Shown: positions 31,418 through 41,944, numbered from the stretch's first letter. The stretch: 64,000 bases of DNA from Pseudoxanthomonas kalamensis DSM 18571 (GCF_010211745.1 NZ_PDWQ01000003.1:62001-126000); one strand, 5' to 3'. Numbers and translations are program-made. Notes: generated by a model from the letters alone, not told the origin.

Positions 31418-32290
31418 TCAATGATCGCGGCGGATCGCCAGTTCTCCGAGCGCCGCCAGCGCGGCGGCCGACTCGCCGAAAGGGGCGAGCGTCGCACGCA
31501 TCCGCGCATCCAGTTCGTCCAGCTTGGCCCTGGCGCCGGCCATGCCCAGCAGGGCCGGATAGGTGGACTTGGCCTGGGCGAGATCCTTGCCGGCGGTCTT
31601 GCCGAGCCGTTCGGAACTGGATTCGACATCGAGGATGTCGTCGCGCACCTGGAAGGCCAGTCCCAATGCGGCGGCGTAATCGTCCAACTGCTGCAGTCGT
31701 TCGTCAGGCATCGCGCCGGCCAGCGCGCCCATGCGCACCGCGGCGCGGATCAGGGCGCCGGTCTTCATCGCATGCATGGTTTCCAGCGCAGGCAGCGGCT
31801 GTTGCAGGCCAGTGGCGTCGATGTCCAGCGCCTGGCCGCCGCACATGCCGGCCGCGCCGCTTGCGGAAGCCAGCGTCTGCAGCCAGGCCACGCGCAACTG
31901 TGCGGACGCATCGGCGGCGGCCAGCAATTCGAAGGCGCGGGTCTGCAACGCGTCGCCGGCGAGGATCGCGGTGGCTTCGTCGAAGGCCACGTGCACGGTC
32001 GGGCGGCCGCGGCGCAGCGCATCGTCGTCCATCGCCGGCAGATCGTCGTGCACCAGCGAGTAGGCATGGATCAGTTCCACCGCGGCGGCGGGGGTATCCA
32101 GCAAGGTCTCGTCGGCATTGCTCAGGCGGCCGGCGGCGTAGACCAGCAGCGGTCGCATCCGTTTGCCGCCGCCGAGCACGGCATGGCGCATGGCCGCGTG
32201 CAGGCGCTGCGGCGGAGCATCAGCGGCGGGCAGGGCGGCTTCCAGCGCGTGTTCGAGCCGCTGCGCCCAGCGGGCGAATTCATTCCGCAT
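31418..32290 (-). CDS. ispA: Polyprenyl synthetase (farnesyl diphosphate synthase type)
   Basis: The 290-residue prenyltransferase condenses IPP with DMAPP/GPP to make farnesyl diphosphate. Both aspartate-rich motifs are present: [10 protein letters not shown] and [19 protein letters not shown] is the IPP-binding segment. The ATG at 32290 overlaps the xseB stop by 11 bp, which fits the conserved xseB-ispA pair; a frame to 32320 would extend further into xseB. The dxs gene usually downstream is not here. Confidence 0.94.
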   Translation of the reverse strand: MRNEFARWAQRLEHALEAALPAADAPPQRLHAAMRHAVLGGGKRMRPLLVYAAGRLSNADETLLDTPAAAVELIHAYSLVHDDLPAMDDDALRRGRPTVHVAFDEATAILAGDALQTRAFELLAAADASAQLRVAWLQTLASASGAAGMCGGQALDIDATGLQQPLPALETMHAMKTGALIRAAVRMGALAGAMPDERLQQLDDYAAALGLAFQVRDDILDVESSSERLGKTAGKDLAQAKSTYPALLGMAGARAKLDELDARMRATLAPFGESAAALAALGELAIRRDH

Positions 32291-32546
32291 CGGCCACCGG
32301 ATCAAACGGGACCGCCGCATCAGGCTGTGCCGGATCGCTGAGCAGGCGCACGCGCAGTTCGGCCTGTTCCAGCGCGTTCTGGCATTGTCGGTACAGGCCG
32401 ACGCCGCGCTCGTAAGCAGCCAGCGACTCCTCCAGCGTCATCTCACCGTGCTCCATTCGGTCGACCAGCTTTTCCAGTTCGTCCAGCGACTGTTCGAAAT
32501 GCGCGACCGGCGATGCGCTGGTGTCGGGGGCGTTCTTCTTGGCCAT
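32280..32546 (-). CDS. xseB: Exodeoxyribonuclease VII small subunit
   Basis: The 88-residue protein matches Xse[44 protein letters not shown]. XseB partners XseA to degrade single-stranded DNA. It starts 9 bp after the tilS stop and overlaps ispA, giving a tilS-xseB-ispA unit on the minus strand. Confidence 0.95.
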   Translation of the reverse strand: MAKKNAPDTSASPVAHFEQSLDELEKLVDRMEHGEMTLEESLAAYERGVGLYRQCQNALEQAELRVRLLSDPAQPDAAVPFDPVADAE

Positions 32547-32555
32547 CAGTCAAGT

Positions 32556-33887
32556 CTAATCCAAACCGGTGGCATCGGCCCCGGCGGCGGAACGCTCGCG
32601 CCAGCGCAGGCGGGCGCCGTGGCGACGCAGCCAGTCGTCGAAACCGGCCGAATACAATAGGTCGCCGGCGGCCAGCAGGTTGCCGGCCTCGTCGCTGAGC
32701 AGGGGCAGGCTTTCGCGCGTCCACGGCGGTACGCCTGCGTCCTGCAGCAGTTTCTTCAGCTCATGCGAATGCGAGCGGCCGGGCAGGGCGATGCGTTCGC
32801 CGCCCTGTCGCGCATGTGCCTGCACCGGCATCGGCAAGGCATCGGCGTTTTCCAGCGATAGCAGGCCACCTCCGGGGAGGATCAGCGGCAGGCGACCGTC
32901 CCAGGGCTGTTGCCAGTGCGTTGGCAACGGCTGGCGCAGGAATTCGGCGTGCAGCACGTCGCGCCAGCGACGCACGCTGGCGGCATGCTGCGGACCGTCG
33001 CCCCAGTCGAACCTAGCCTGGGCATCGTCGCGCGCCGACAGCAGTTCGCTTTCGATGCGCGCAATCCCTTCGGCTGGCAGCGGCGGCAGCTGCAGGGCGC
33101 GGATCCAGCGCCGCAGCACGCGTGCGCGGCGCGCGATGGGCAGGGCCCGCAGGGCCGTTACCGACAACGCCTGCGGGTCCAGCGTGCCGCAGGCAGCCAG
33201 CACGCGGCGATCTTCGTCGGCCAGCAGGTTGGCGGCTTCTCCACTCAGTTCGGCGCTGCGGGCGAAGGCGGCGTCAGCCTGTGGCCAGCGTTGGCGTAGC
33301 AATGGTAGGACACGATGGCGCAGGTAGTTGCGGTCCAGCGCGGTGTCGTCGTTGCTGGCGTCCTCGATCCAGCGCAGGCCTTCGGCGTGGGCGTGATCGA
33401 ACAATGCGTCGCGACCAATGCCCAGCAGCGGACGCCAGTGCCAGCCAGGGCCGAAACGTCGCCATGGCCGCATCGCCGCCAGCCCTTCCACCGACGACGC
33501 GCGCAGCGCCCGCAGCAGGAAGGTTTCGGCCTGGTCGTCGCGATGATGCGCGGTCAGCAGCACTTCGCCGGGCCGCAGCAGCGACATCAGGGCGGCATAG
33601 CGTGCCTCGCGCGCGGCCGCCTCCGGACCCTGGCCGCCGTCGCGTTCGACCCGCACGCGCAGGACTTCCAGCGGAACCCGCAAGGATTCGCAGACACTTC
33701 GGCAGTGGCGTTCCCAATCGTCGGCATGCGATTGCAGCCCATGGTGGACGTGCACCGCACGCACCTCGTTTCCAGCCAGAGCGCCGGCGGTCACGGCGTG
33801 CAGCAGCACGGTCGAATCCAGCCCGCCGCTGAAGGCGATCATCAGCGGTGCATCCGGCAGGGGCAGGGCGGGCAGGAACAGCGGCAT
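32556..33887 (-). CDS. tilS: tRNA(Ile)-lysidine synthase
   Basis: The 443-residue ATP-dependent enzyme converts cytidine 34 of tRNA-Ile(CAU) to lysidine, making it read AUA. The PP-loop SGGLDS is at residues 20-25; the HHRDDQAETFLLRALRAS and RNYLRHRVLPLLRQRWP segments are typical, and a C-terminal substrate-binding domain is present. ATG at 33887. It is essential in most bacteria and its position downstream of accA resembles the E. coli arrangement. Confidence 0.95.
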   Translation of the reverse strand: MPLFLPALPLPDAPLMIAFSGGLDSTVLLHAVTAGALAGNEVRAVHVHHGLQSHADDWERHCRSVCESLRVPLEVLRVRVERDGGQGPEAAAREARYAALMSLLRPGEVLLTAHHRDDQAETFLLRALRASSVEGLAAMRPWRRFGPGWHWRPLLGIGRDALFDHAHAEGLRWIEDASNDDTALDRNYLRHRVLPLLRQRWPQADAAFARSAELSGEAANLLADEDRRVLAACGTLDPQALSVTALRALPIARRARVLRRWIRALQLPPLPAEGIARIESELLSARDDAQARFDWGDGPQHAASVRRWRDVLHAEFLRQPLPTHWQQPWDGRLPLILPGGGLLSLENADALPMPVQAHARQGGERIALPGRSHSHELKKLLQDAGVPPWTRESLPLLSDEAGNLLAAGDLLYSAGFDDWLRRHGARLRWRERSAAGADATGLD

Positions 33888-33927
33888 CGGCGCAGTCTAT
33901 TCCGCCGCGCGGCCGATACGAAGTCGC

Positions 33928-34122
33928 TCAGTTCACCGCGCGCAGGATGATCACCAGCGCGGAAATCCAACAGGCGAGCACGAACAGGGCCAGCACCCAG
34001 TTCGCGTTCACGCCCCACTTGTGCTTGAAGAACAGGTTGTGGATCAACGCCACCAGCAAAGGTGCCAGAAACAGAATCGTGGGCAGCATCCACCAGGGCA
34101 TGGCGGGATTCGAGGTTTCCAA
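33928..34122 (-). CDS. Small two-helix membrane protein of unknown function
   Basis: The 64-residue protein has two hydrophobic helices (about 9-28 and 41-60) joined by a basic loop (FFKHKWGV). I do not recognise it. The likely start is TTG at 34122, with GGAG six bases upstream; an ATG at 34101 is an alternative without a good site. It lies between the TPR gene and tilS, both on the same strand. Confidence 0.6.
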   Translation of the reverse strand: METSNPAMPWWMLPTILFLAPLLVALIHNLFFKHKWGVNANWVLALFVLACWISALVIILRAVN

Positions 34123-34249
34123 GGGGTTCTCCGTCAGGTCGGGATGTAACCGGCGGCTACATATTAATGTGAGACTGCCATCCCGGCGATGCCCGGACAG
34201 GAATGGGGTCCTGCATAGTCGTCGTGGGGATTCGACGTGCCGGAATCGG

Positions 34250-34999
34250 TCAGGATTCCAGTGCCGCCAATTCCTTGCGTGCCGCTGTGGTCCACTCGCG
34301 CTGATCCCGTTGGTAGTAGCCGGGAGAAACGGCTGACCGGGTCAGGATCTCGTTGAAGACCTCCACGGCCTGCTCCGATTTTCCGCAACGCTTGAGCAGC
34401 AGTCCATAGCGGAGCCGGGCTTCCTCGCCCGGGAAACCCTGCACGACGGCTTCGTATTCGTGCAGGGCGGCATCCAGATCGCCGCTCTCCTCCACAGCCC
34501 GGGCATACAACAGATGGCCATCTTTCGAGCGAAATTCGGGGTTGGCCGCGATCAGGGCGTCGAGCGTTTCCCGCGTCTGTCGCGTCTGCCCCATGCCGAA
34601 CTGCGCCTTGGCCAGGCCCAGCAACAGGTCCGGATCGGTGGCATACATGCCTTTCAGCGCGCTGGCATACAGTTCGGCGGCGCGGTCAAAGTCTCCATGC
34701 TTCAGGCTCTCGGCTGCCAGTTCGCGGCGGTTCTCCTGGGTGTCGGCCAGTTTGAGGTTGCTTTCCGCACGGCGTTTGTCGCGCTTCGGGTCGAGAGCGT
34801 TGCGCATCTTGCGGGCGACCTTCCTCGATCCCAGTCCGTTGCGCAGATCGGGAAGCACTTCCGCCAGGAAGTAGATCGCCACGGCGATATACGAAAACAG
34901 CAGCAGGATGAAAATCCAGTACAGCGGCCGGCCGGTGCGCACGACATGCACGCAGCACGCCACCTGCAACGCGATCGACAGGATCAGGACAGGACTCAC
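34250..34999 (-). CDS. TPR protein with two N-terminal membrane helices
   Basis: The 249-residue protein has two membrane helices (about 3-20 and 27-48) resembling the N-terminal domain of cardiolipin synthases (PLDc_N type, RTGRPLYWIFILLL), then a basic linker and three or four tetratricopeptide repeats (AAELYASALKGM, AALHEYEAVVQGFPG). It is likely a membrane-anchored scaffold; partner unknown. The start is GTG at 34999, only 6 bp after the accA stop, so it is probably translated in coupling with accA. Confidence 0.8.
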   Translation of the reverse strand: MSPVLILSIALQVACCVHVVRTGRPLYWIFILLLFSYIAVAIYFLAEVLPDLRNGLGSRKVARKMRNALDPKRDKRRAESNLKLADTQENRRELAAESLKHGDFDRAAELYASALKGMYATDPDLLLGLAKAQFGMGQTRQTRETLDALIAANPEFRSKDGHLLYARAVEESGDLDAALHEYEAVVQGFPGEEARLRYGLLLKRCGKSEQAVEVFNEILTRSAVSPGYYQRDQREWTTAARKELAALES

Positions 35000-35005
35000 G
35001 GCAAC

Positions 35006-35965
35006 TCAGGCCGCTTCGTAGGCGCCGTAACCGCGCAGGCGCTGGTAACGGTTCTGCAGCAACTGATCCATCGGTTGCTGGTCCAGTGCGTCGAGTTCGT
35101 TCAGCAGCACGGCCTTCAGGCGCTTGGCCATCTGCCGCGGATTGCGGTGGGCGCCGCCGATCGGCTCGCGCACGACCTTGTCGACCAGTCCCAGCGAATG
35201 CAGGCGCGGCGCGGTCAGGCCGAGTTGCTCGGCTGCGTCCTTGGCCTTGCCGGCGTCTTTCCACAGGATCGAGGCGCAGCCTTCCGGCGAGATGACCGAA
35301 TAGGTGCCGTATTCCAGCATCAGCGTGCGGTCGCCGACGCCGATCGCCAGTGCGCCGCCGGAACCGCCTTCGCCGATCACCGTGCAGATGATCGGTATCC
35401 GTAGTTCGGACATTTCCATCAGATTGCGGGCGATGGCTTCGGATTGCCCGCGCTCCTCGGCGCCGATGCCGGGGTAGGCGCCGGGGGTGTCGATGAAGGT
35501 CAGCAGCGGCAGCTTGAAGCGTTCGGCCATCTTCATCAGCCGCAGCGCCTTGCGGTAGCCCTCGGGACGCGGCATGCCGAAGTTGCGCGCGATCTTGCTC
35601 TTGGTGTCGCGGCCCTTCTGGTGGCCGATGATCATCACGCTGCGGCCGTTGATGCGCCCCAGTCCGCCGACGATGGCCTTGTCGTCGGCATAGGCGCGGT
35701 CGCCGGCCAGTTCCTGGAACTCGTCGCAGATGACCTGCAGGTAATCCAGGGTGTACGGACGGGCGGGGTGGCGGGCAAGCTGCGATACCTGCCACGGGCT
35801 GAGGTCGCGGAAGATCTGCGCGGTGCGGACGCGCAGCTTGTCTTCCAGCGCGCGGACCTCGGTGTCGACATCGACCGCCGGTCCGGCGCTGGCACCGCGC
35901 AGGGCCTGGATCTTCTCGTCCAGGTCGGCGATGGGTTTTTCGAAATCCAGGTAATTCGGGTTCAT
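35006..35965 (-). CDS. accA: Acetyl-CoA carboxylase carboxyltransferase subunit alpha
   Basis: The 319-residue protein is identical in length to E. coli AccA. It has the N-terminal helix [19 protein letters not shown] and the crotonase-fold motifs [18 protein letters not shown] and [15 protein letters not shown]. With AccD it transfers CO2 from biotin to acetyl-CoA, the first step of fatty-acid synthesis. ATG at 35965; an upstream ATG at 36010 would add 15 residues not seen in the family. Confidence 0.97.
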   Translation of the reverse strand: MNPNYLDFEKPIADLDEKIQALRGASAGPAVDVDTEVRALEDKLRVRTAQIFRDLSPWQVSQLARHPARPYTLDYLQVICDEFQELAGDRAYADDKAIVGGLGRINGRSVMIIGHQKGRDTKSKIARNFGMPRPEGYRKALRLMKMAERFKLPLLTFIDTPGAYPGIGAEERGQSEAIARNLMEMSELRIPIICTVIGEGGSGGALAIGVGDRTLMLEYGTYSVISPEGCASILWKDAGKAKDAAEQLGLTAPRLHSLGLVDKVVREPIGGAHRNPRQMAKRLKAVLLNELDALDQQPMDQLLQNRYQRLRGYGAYEAA

Positions 35966-36119
35966 GCCGGGGGTGGGTGCCGGGTTTCCAACCGACGGAT
36001 GTCGGGTCAAGCGCGCAGTTTAGCCGATGCCGGGCCGGTTCCCCGTACCCGGGAGAATGGCGGGCCCAAGCAGGGCTGGCACTGCTGCGCAACGCCAACC
36101 CGTTGATACGGAAGGGGAT

Positions 36120-38012
36120 TCACTTCCTTTCTGCAAAGATGTCGCTCAGGTAGTCCGGCCGGCCTTCGATCCGTTCCAGGTGCGGATGACGAAGGCCGTC
36201 GTGGTAGTCCACTTCGACGGTACGGAAGCGGTCGAATTCCTTGAGCAGCAGGCGAATCGGGGCCGAATCGTCCTTGGCGGCCTTGATCGCATCCTCCAGC
36301 ACCGAACGGCTGTAGGCCTGGTCGTTGACTGCCATGATTTCGGTGCCGGTGCCGATGCCGGCGTTGAAGGCCGGGCCGTCCCAGCGCACGTCGGTGGTCT
36401 TGCCGGCCTTGTCCAGGCTCAGGCCCAGCGAATAGGTGAAATCGGCGCCGCCGCCCGCCTTGTTCATGGCCTTGGCATAGGCGCTGGGTTCGTCACGATA
36501 GACCAGCCGCCAGCCGCTGGCCTCGATGCCGCCGGTCAGCGGCACCTTGCCGTCCAGGCGCTCGCGCAGGAAGCCGGTCCAGTCGTGGGCGACGACACTG
36601 TTCAGCGCGGCGACCACATCGTCGAAGGTGTAGGTATTCGGCGCTTTCCAGATGCCGTTATCGACACCGAAAAAGGCCTTGGCGAAGTCGTCCAGTGATT
36701 TCCTGTTGCGGGTCTTGTTGCGGATCAGCGCATCGGCTTCCAGCCAGACCATCTGGCCGCCGCGGTAGTAGTCCTCGCTCATCTGGTAGTTGCGATAGGC
36801 GCGCGGCGCACGGCTGGCGATGATCGGGTCGTTGGTGGTGTCCTGCAGGGCGCGCCACTGCAGCCCCGGGCGGTTGTCGGCATAGGTGGCGACCACCAGC
36901 GCCAGCGCGTCCAGCGATGCGTCCTTCGGGCGCATGCCCGAGCGCGCGGCTAGCACGTTGCCCCAGTACTGGGTCTGGCCTTCGTAGACCCATAGCAGGC
37001 TGTCCTGCATCGGCACGTTGAGGTTCGGCGTCCACAGGTCGGCGCCGCGCCGGTACTTGCCGTTCCAGGAGTGGGTGTATTCGTGCGGCAGCAGGTCGCG
37101 GAAGCCGACCTTGGCGTTCCAGTCGGTGAAATAATCGGCGCTGACGCCGTTCTCGCTGCTGCGTTGGTGCTCCAGGCCGATGCCGCTCATCTGTCCGGAC
37201 AGGGCGAGCAGGAACTGGTAGTGGTCGTAATGCTGGCCGCCGTACAGCTTGACCGCCTGCTCCACCATCTTCTTGTGCTGTTCGATCTGTTCGGGCTTGG
37301 TCTCCAGGTACTTGGCCGCGTCGGCGACCAGGCCCAGCTTCACCGGCACCTTGCTGCCGGCCGGGGTCAGGTCGATGTTGCGGGTGTACTTGCCGGCGAA
37401 GACCGGTGAATCGACGAGGATGTCAAAGTTGACGTCCTCGTAGTCGACGGTGTCGCCGCGGCGGCCGTCTTCGTGCAGGCCGGTGAATGCGGTCCAGCCG
37501 GCCGGGTAGGTGACGCGCGGGTCGAACACGATCTGCGTGCCGTAGTGGCCGGCCGGATACAGGACGGCGGCGACCCACTGCAGGTTGAGCATGTTCGGGG
37601 TCATCACCACCCGGCCCTGCGAGCGGTCGGTCGGGGTGAGGTAGTCGAATTCGGCGACGACCGTACTCGCGCCTTCCGGCACGGTCAGATGGAAGGCGTT
37701 GACGTCCAGGGTATCGCGCGTCCAGGCCAGCTTGGTTCCGTTGGCGGTGAAGGTGATGCCGGCGATCTTGTCGATCGGATTGCGCGGCGAGTGCCCGCCG
37801 GGCACCCACTTCGGATACAGCAGGGTCAGTTCGCCGGGACGTACCGGGATGGTTTCCCGGATCCGGAAGATACGCTGCGACAGGTTGGTCGCGTCGACTT
37901 CGACCCGGATCGTGCCGGGGGTGTAGGGCGTGTCGGCCGGTGCGGGCACTTCGGCATGGGCGGCGGCGGCAATCAGCGGCAGGGCGAAACAGACAAGACG
38001 GCGGCGAAGCAT
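36120..38012 (-). CDS. M61 family metallopeptidase with PDZ domain
   Basis: The 630-residue secreted protein has a signal peptide (LVCFALPLIAAAAHAE), an N-terminal beta domain (VPGGHSPRNPIDKIAG), the zinc motif HEYTH at residues 310-314 followed by SWNGKYRRGADLW, and a C-terminal PDZ domain (SYSLGLSLDKAG, GTEIMAVNDQAYS region). M61 enzymes are glycyl aminopeptidases with a preference for glycine or alanine. It sits between dnaE and accA, which are neighbours in many gammaproteobacteria. The 213-bp gap to dnaE should hold its promoter; I saw no clear hexamers. Confidence 0.9.
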   Translation of the reverse strand: MLRRRLVCFALPLIAAAAHAEVPAPADTPYTPGTIRVEVDATNLSQRIFRIRETIPVRPGELTLLYPKWVPGGHSPRNPIDKIAGITFTANGTKLAWTRDTLDVNAFHLTVPEGASTVVAEFDYLTPTDRSQGRVVMTPNMLNLQWVAAVLYPAGHYGTQIVFDPRVTYPAGWTAFTGLHEDGRRGDTVDYEDVNFDILVDSPVFAGKYTRNIDLTPAGSKVPVKLGLVADAAKYLETKPEQIEQHKKMVEQAVKLYGGQHYDHYQFLLALSGQMSGIGLEHQRSSENGVSADYFTDWNAKVGFRDLLPHEYTHSWNGKYRRGADLWTPNLNVPMQDSLLWVYEGQTQYWGNVLAARSGMRPKDASLDALALVVATYADNRPGLQWRALQDTTNDPIIASRAPRAYRNYQMSEDYYRGGQMVWLEADALIRNKTRNRKSLDDFAKAFFGVDNGIWKAPNTYTFDDVVAALNSVVAHDWTGFLRERLDGKVPLTGGIEASGWRLVYRDEPSAYAKAMNKAGGGADFTYSLGLSLDKAGKTTDVRWDGPAFNAGIGTGTEIMAVNDQAYSRSVLEDAIKAAKDDSAPIRLLLKEFDRFRTVEVDYHDGLRHPHLERIEGRPDYLSDIFAERK

Positions 38013-38225
38013 TCGGCACTCCGGAAAGGCATCGGGGAAGGTGGCAGGCCGCATTTCGGTGCGGGCATGCCGACATCGGAAACGTAGCTGAGATTACCCT
38101 GTATTTCAGTTGGATGAATACATCATCGGTGCAACGGCGGCAGGGCCTGCCGGCGGATAGCCGAGTGAACGGCAAATACCATGACGTCCTTCACTTGTGC
38201 GGGATTGTTTTCCGCTTGAATCGGC

Positions 38226-41200
38226 TCAGTTCATCCACGGGCGATGAATGCTCAACTTCACCTTGCGTACCCCTGGATGGTTGCGCAGCGCGTCGATCAG
38301 GTCGGCGTCCACCCGCACCGAGTTCTCGCCGTTGAGATCGAGCACGCCGGCCACGCCTTCCGGCGCGCCGGCCGCCTTGCCGTTGCCGACCAGCAGATCC
38401 AGCCGCAGCGGCGTGCCGCCGGGGCGGTGCCGCGCCAGCAGCGCATCCACGCGCTCCCAGATGCCGCGTTCGCGCAGGTCGAGCCGCAACGACAAGCGTT
38501 GCGCGTGCTGCGCGCACAACTGGGCGTAGTCCCAGCATTGGCGCACGCGCAGGCTGAAGCCACCGTTGAACTCGTCCTCGCGCAGGCCACCGCGCACGAC
38601 CAGGATGCGGTCGCGGGTGAACAGTTCGCCGAACTCGGCGGCCGCATCCGAGAACACGCTGCACTCGACGAAACCGCGGCCGTCTTCCAGCCGCACGAAG
38701 ATCTGCGAATCGCCCTTGCGGCGCAGCGCGACCACCTGTCCGGCCAGCACCGTTTCGATTTCCGCCCGCCAGCCCTTGCGCTCGCTTGCCGGTTGCGCGC
38801 TCCACAGCCGCTCCAGATCGCCCAAGTCGTGGCCGACCAGGCCATGCAGGTCTTCGCGGTGGGGATCCATCGGATGCCCGCTGAGGTAATGGCCGAGCGA
38901 ATCGCGTTCGCCGGACAGCTTGCGCATCAGCGACCATTCCTCGGTTTCCGGCAGTTCGATCGTGAGCGAGGCTTCCGCATCGCTGACGCCGCCGAACAGC
39001 GATACCTGCCCGGCATCGCGTTCGCGCGCCAGTTGTTCGGTTGCCTTCATCGCCTCGGGCAACTGCAGCATCAGCGTAGCGCGGTTGGTGCCGAGCGCAT
39101 CCAGCGCGCCGGACTGGATCAGCGCTTCCAGCGCACGCCGGTTGAGCCGGGACGAATCGACCCGCTTGCAGAAATCCAGCAGGTCGCGGAACCGGCCGCC
39201 TTCGGCGCGCGCCGACACGATCGCCTCGCAGGCGCCCTGGCCGACGCCCTTGATGGCGCCCAGGCCGTAGCGGATCGTGGTCGGGTCGGTGGCGACGAAC
39301 ATGTAGTCCGAGTGGTTGACGTCCGGCGGCAGCACCTCCAGTTGCAGGCCGGCGGCTTCGTCTAGGAAGCCGACCACCTTGTCGGTCTTGTCCATGTCGC
39401 TGGACAGGGTGGCGGCCATGAACTCGGCCGGGTAGTGCTTTTTCAGCCACGCGGTCTGATAGGCGACCAGCGAATACGCGGCTGCGTGCGACTTGTTGAA
39501 GCCGTAACCGGCGAACTTCTCCATCAGGTCGAAGATCTCATCGGCTTTGCGTTCGCCGACACCACCCTCGGCCGCGCCCTTGCGGAAGATTTCGCGGTGC
39601 TTGGCCATTTCCGCCGGCACCTTCTTGCCCATCGCCCGGCGCAGCAGGTCGGCGCCGCCGAGCGAGTAGCCGCCGACGATCTGCGCCATCTGCATGACCT
39701 GCTCCTGATAGACCATGATGCCGTAGGTCTCCTTCAGCATGGCCTCGGTGCGCGGGTCGGGGTAGGCGAATTCCTCGCGCCCGTGCTTGCGCTCGACGAA
39801 GGACGGGATCATGTCCATCGGCCCCGGCCGGTACAGCGCGTTCAGCGCGATCAGGTCCTCGAACCGGTCGGGTTTCGCATCCTTCAACGCACGGCGCATG
39901 CCGGCCGATTCGAACTGGAACACCGATCCGGTATTGCCGTTGGCGAACACGTCGCGATACACGCTGGCGTCGTCCAGCGGGATCGCGGCGATGTCCAGTG
40001 GCGCTTCGCCGGAAGCTTCGCGTCGCGCGTTGATCGCCTTCACTGCCCAGTCGATGATGGTCAGCGTGCGCAGGCCGAGGAAGTCGAACTTGACCAGGCC
40101 GACGCCTTCGACGTCGTCCTTGTCGAACTGGGTCACCGGGTTCTTGCCCAGCGTGCCGTGGTCGTGTTCGGCGAACAGCGGGCAGAAGTCCGACAACGGC
40201 GACGGCGCGATGACCACGCCGCCGGCATGCTTGCCGGCGTTGCGGGTCAGGTCCTCGAGCTGGCGACCGAGGTCGATCAGGTCGCGGACGTCGTCTTCGG
40301 AACGGTAGCGCTCGATCAGTTCGGTGGCGATCATCGACTCGTCGTTCTTGCCTTCGCCCATCACGTCCTTGAGCGAGATGCCCAGCACGTTGGGCACCAG
40401 CTTGACCACGCCGTCGACGAAGCCGTACGGATAGCCGAGCACGCGGCCGGCGTCGCGCAGCACCGCCTTGGCGGCCATCGTGCCGTAGGTGATGATCTGG
40501 CTGACCCGGTCGCGGCCGTACTTGCGTGCGACGTAGTCGATAACTTCGTCGCGGCGGTCCATGCAGAAATCGATGTCGAAGTCGGGCATCGACACGCGTT
40601 CGGGGTTGAGGAAGCGCTCGAACAGCAGGTTGTACGGCAGTGGGTCGAGGTCGGTGATCTGCAGCGCCCAGGCCACCAGCGAGCCGGCGCCGGAGCCGCG
40701 GCCGGGGCCGATCGGGATCCCGTGATTCTTGCCCCACTGGATGAAGTCGGCCACGATCAGGAAGTAGCCGGGGAAGCCCATCTCGATGATGGTGTCCAGC
40801 TCGAACTCCAGTCGCGCGAAGTAGTCCTCGCGGGTCTTGCCCGGCGCCAGAGGATTTTTCTGCAGTCGTTCTTCCAGGCCGGTACGCGACTGGCTGCGGA
40901 TCCAGCTGTCCAGGGTTTCGTCGTCAGGCACCGGGTAGGCGGGCAGGAAGTAGGTGCCCAGCTGCATTTCCATGTTGCAGCGCTGCGCCAGCGCCCAGGT
41001 GTTGTCCACCGCGTCGGTGATGTCGGCGAACAGTTCGGCCATTTCGTCGGCCGATTTCAGGTATTGCTCGGCACTGTAGTCGCGCGGGCGCTTGGGATCG
41101 TCCAGCACCCGGCCGGAGGCGATGCACACGCGCGCTTCGTGGGCGTCGTAGCCGCTGCGGTCGAGAAAACGCACATCGTTGCTGGCCAGCAGCGGCAGCC

Positions 41201-41810
41201 CGAGCTTGCCGGCGGCATGCAGGGCGAAGGCGTTGAAGGTGTCTTCGCCATCGCGGCCGGTGCGGGTCAGCTCCAGGTGGGCGTTGTCGCCGAACACGCG
41301 CCGCCACTCGTCCAGCTGCAGTTCGGCCAGGTCGTGACGGCCGCCGACCGCCAGTCGTCCGGCCAGGCTGTGGCGACCGAGGATGGCGAACAGCCCGGCA
41401 TGGTCTTCGCGCAGCCATTCCGGCTCGATCGCCACGCCGTCGCCGCGGTGGCCTTCCAGCCAGGCGCGGGTCAGCAGCCGCGACAGCGACAGATAGCCCT
41501 CGCGGTCGCGGCACAGCAGGGTCATCGTCGAGGGTGCGTCGCCGCCGTCGGCGACCATCACGTCGGCGCCGGCGATCGGTTTGATCCCGACCGCCTCGGC
41601 TGCCTTGTAGAACTTCACCAGAGCGAACAGGTTGTTGCGGTCGGTCACCGCCAATGCCGGCAGTTGCAGTTCGACTGCGCGGCTCAACAGGTTGGGACGG
41701 TCGCCGGCCTTGTCCGGCCGGGCCTGATCCGGTTTTTCGGGCACGCGGATGGTCGAATCCGCCAGCGAGAATTCGGTATGCAGGTGCAGGTGGACGAAGC
41801 GTGACGGCAT
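38226..41810 (-). CDS. dnaE: DNA polymerase III alpha subunit
   Basis: The 1194-residue replicative polymerase begins with a PHP domain (FVHLHLHTEFSLADS). The C-family polymerase core follows, with GRGSGAGSLVAW, the catalytic aspartates in PDFDIDFCMDRRDEVIDY and YGTMAAKAVLRDAGRVLG. The helix-hairpin-helix, beta-clamp-binding and OB regions follow. It is slightly longer than E. coli DnaE (1160), as usual in this family. The PHP domain has LHLHTEFSLAD but proofreading normally comes from DnaQ. ATG at 41810. Confidence 0.97.
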   Translation of the reverse strand: MPSRFVHLHLHTEFSLADSTIRVPEKPDQARPDKAGDRPNLLSRAVELQLPALAVTDRNNLFALVKFYKAAEAVGIKPIAGADVMVADGGDAPSTMTLLCRDREGYLSLSRLLTRAWLEGHRGDGVAIEPEWLREDHAGLFAILGRHSLAGRLAVGGRHDLAELQLDEWRRVFGDNAHLELTRTGRDGEDTFNAFALHAAGKLGLPLLASNDVRFLDRSGYDAHEARVCIASGRVLDDPKRPRDYSAEQYLKSADEMAELFADITDAVDNTWALAQRCNMEMQLGTYFLPAYPVPDDETLDSWIRSQSRTGLEERLQKNPLAPGKTREDYFARLEFELDTIIEMGFPGYFLIVADFIQWGKNHGIPIGPGRGSGAGSLVAWALQITDLDPLPYNLLFERFLNPERVSMPDFDIDFCMDRRDEVIDYVARKYGRDRVSQIITYGTMAAKAVLRDAGRVLGYPYGFVDGVVKLVPNVLGISLKDVMGEGKNDESMIATELIERYRSEDDVRDLIDLGRQLEDLTRNAGKHAGGVVIAPSPLSDFCPLFAEHDHGTLGKNPVTQFDKDDVEGVGLVKFDFLGLRTLTIIDWAVKAINARREASGEAPLDIAAIPLDDASVYRDVFANGNTGSVFQFESAGMRRALKDAKPDRFEDLIALNALYRPGPMDMIPSFVERKHGREEFAYPDPRTEAMLKETYGIMVYQEQVMQMAQIVGGYSLGGADLLRRAMGKKVPAEMAKHREIFRKGAAEGGVGERKADEIFDLMEKFAGYGFNKSHAAAYSLVAYQTAWLKKHYPAEFMAATLSSDMDKTDKVVGFLDEAAGLQLEVLPPDVNHSDYMFVATDPTTIRYGLGAIKGVGQGACEAIVSARAEGGRFRDLLDFCKRVDSSRLNRRALEALIQSGALDALGTNRATLMLQLPEAMKATEQLARERDAGQVSLFGGVSDAEASLTIELPETEEWSLMRKLSGERDSLGHYLSGHPMDPHREDLHGLVGHDLGDLERLWSAQPASERKGWRAEIETVLAGQVVALRRKGDSQIFVRLEDGRGFVECSVFSDAAAEFGELFTRDRILVVRGGLREDEFNGGFSLRVRQCWDYAQLCAQHAQRLSLRLDLRERGIWERVDALLARHRPGGTPLRLDLLVGNGKAAGAPEGVAGVLDLNGENSVRVDADLIDALRNHPGVRKVKLSIHRPWMN

Positions 41811-41897
41811 GCCGGGTCAGGGTAGCCCCGGGGGTGGGGGCGGGCAAGGCTTGACACCTGCGGACCCGACCGGATCGGGCAACCCGCGCCTGGAGCA

Positions 41898-41934
41898 CCT
41901 GCCTGCGACGCCGGATCGCGACGTCGCAGGCAGG
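41898..41934 (-). terminator. Long hairpin after the GH3 gene, no U-tract
   Basis: A perfect 13-bp stem (CCTGCCTGCGACG with CGTCGCAGGCAGG) with an 11-base loop starts 11 bp after the GH3 stop on the minus strand. No T-run follows. It probably ends or protects the GH3 transcript before dnaE. Confidence 0.45.
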
Positions 41935-41944
41935 GTTGTGCGAT

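Noticed and set aside
39435..41804. 789-codon plus-strand frame opposite dnaE
   Set aside because: Same reason; composition is atypical and dnaE motifs are on the other strand.
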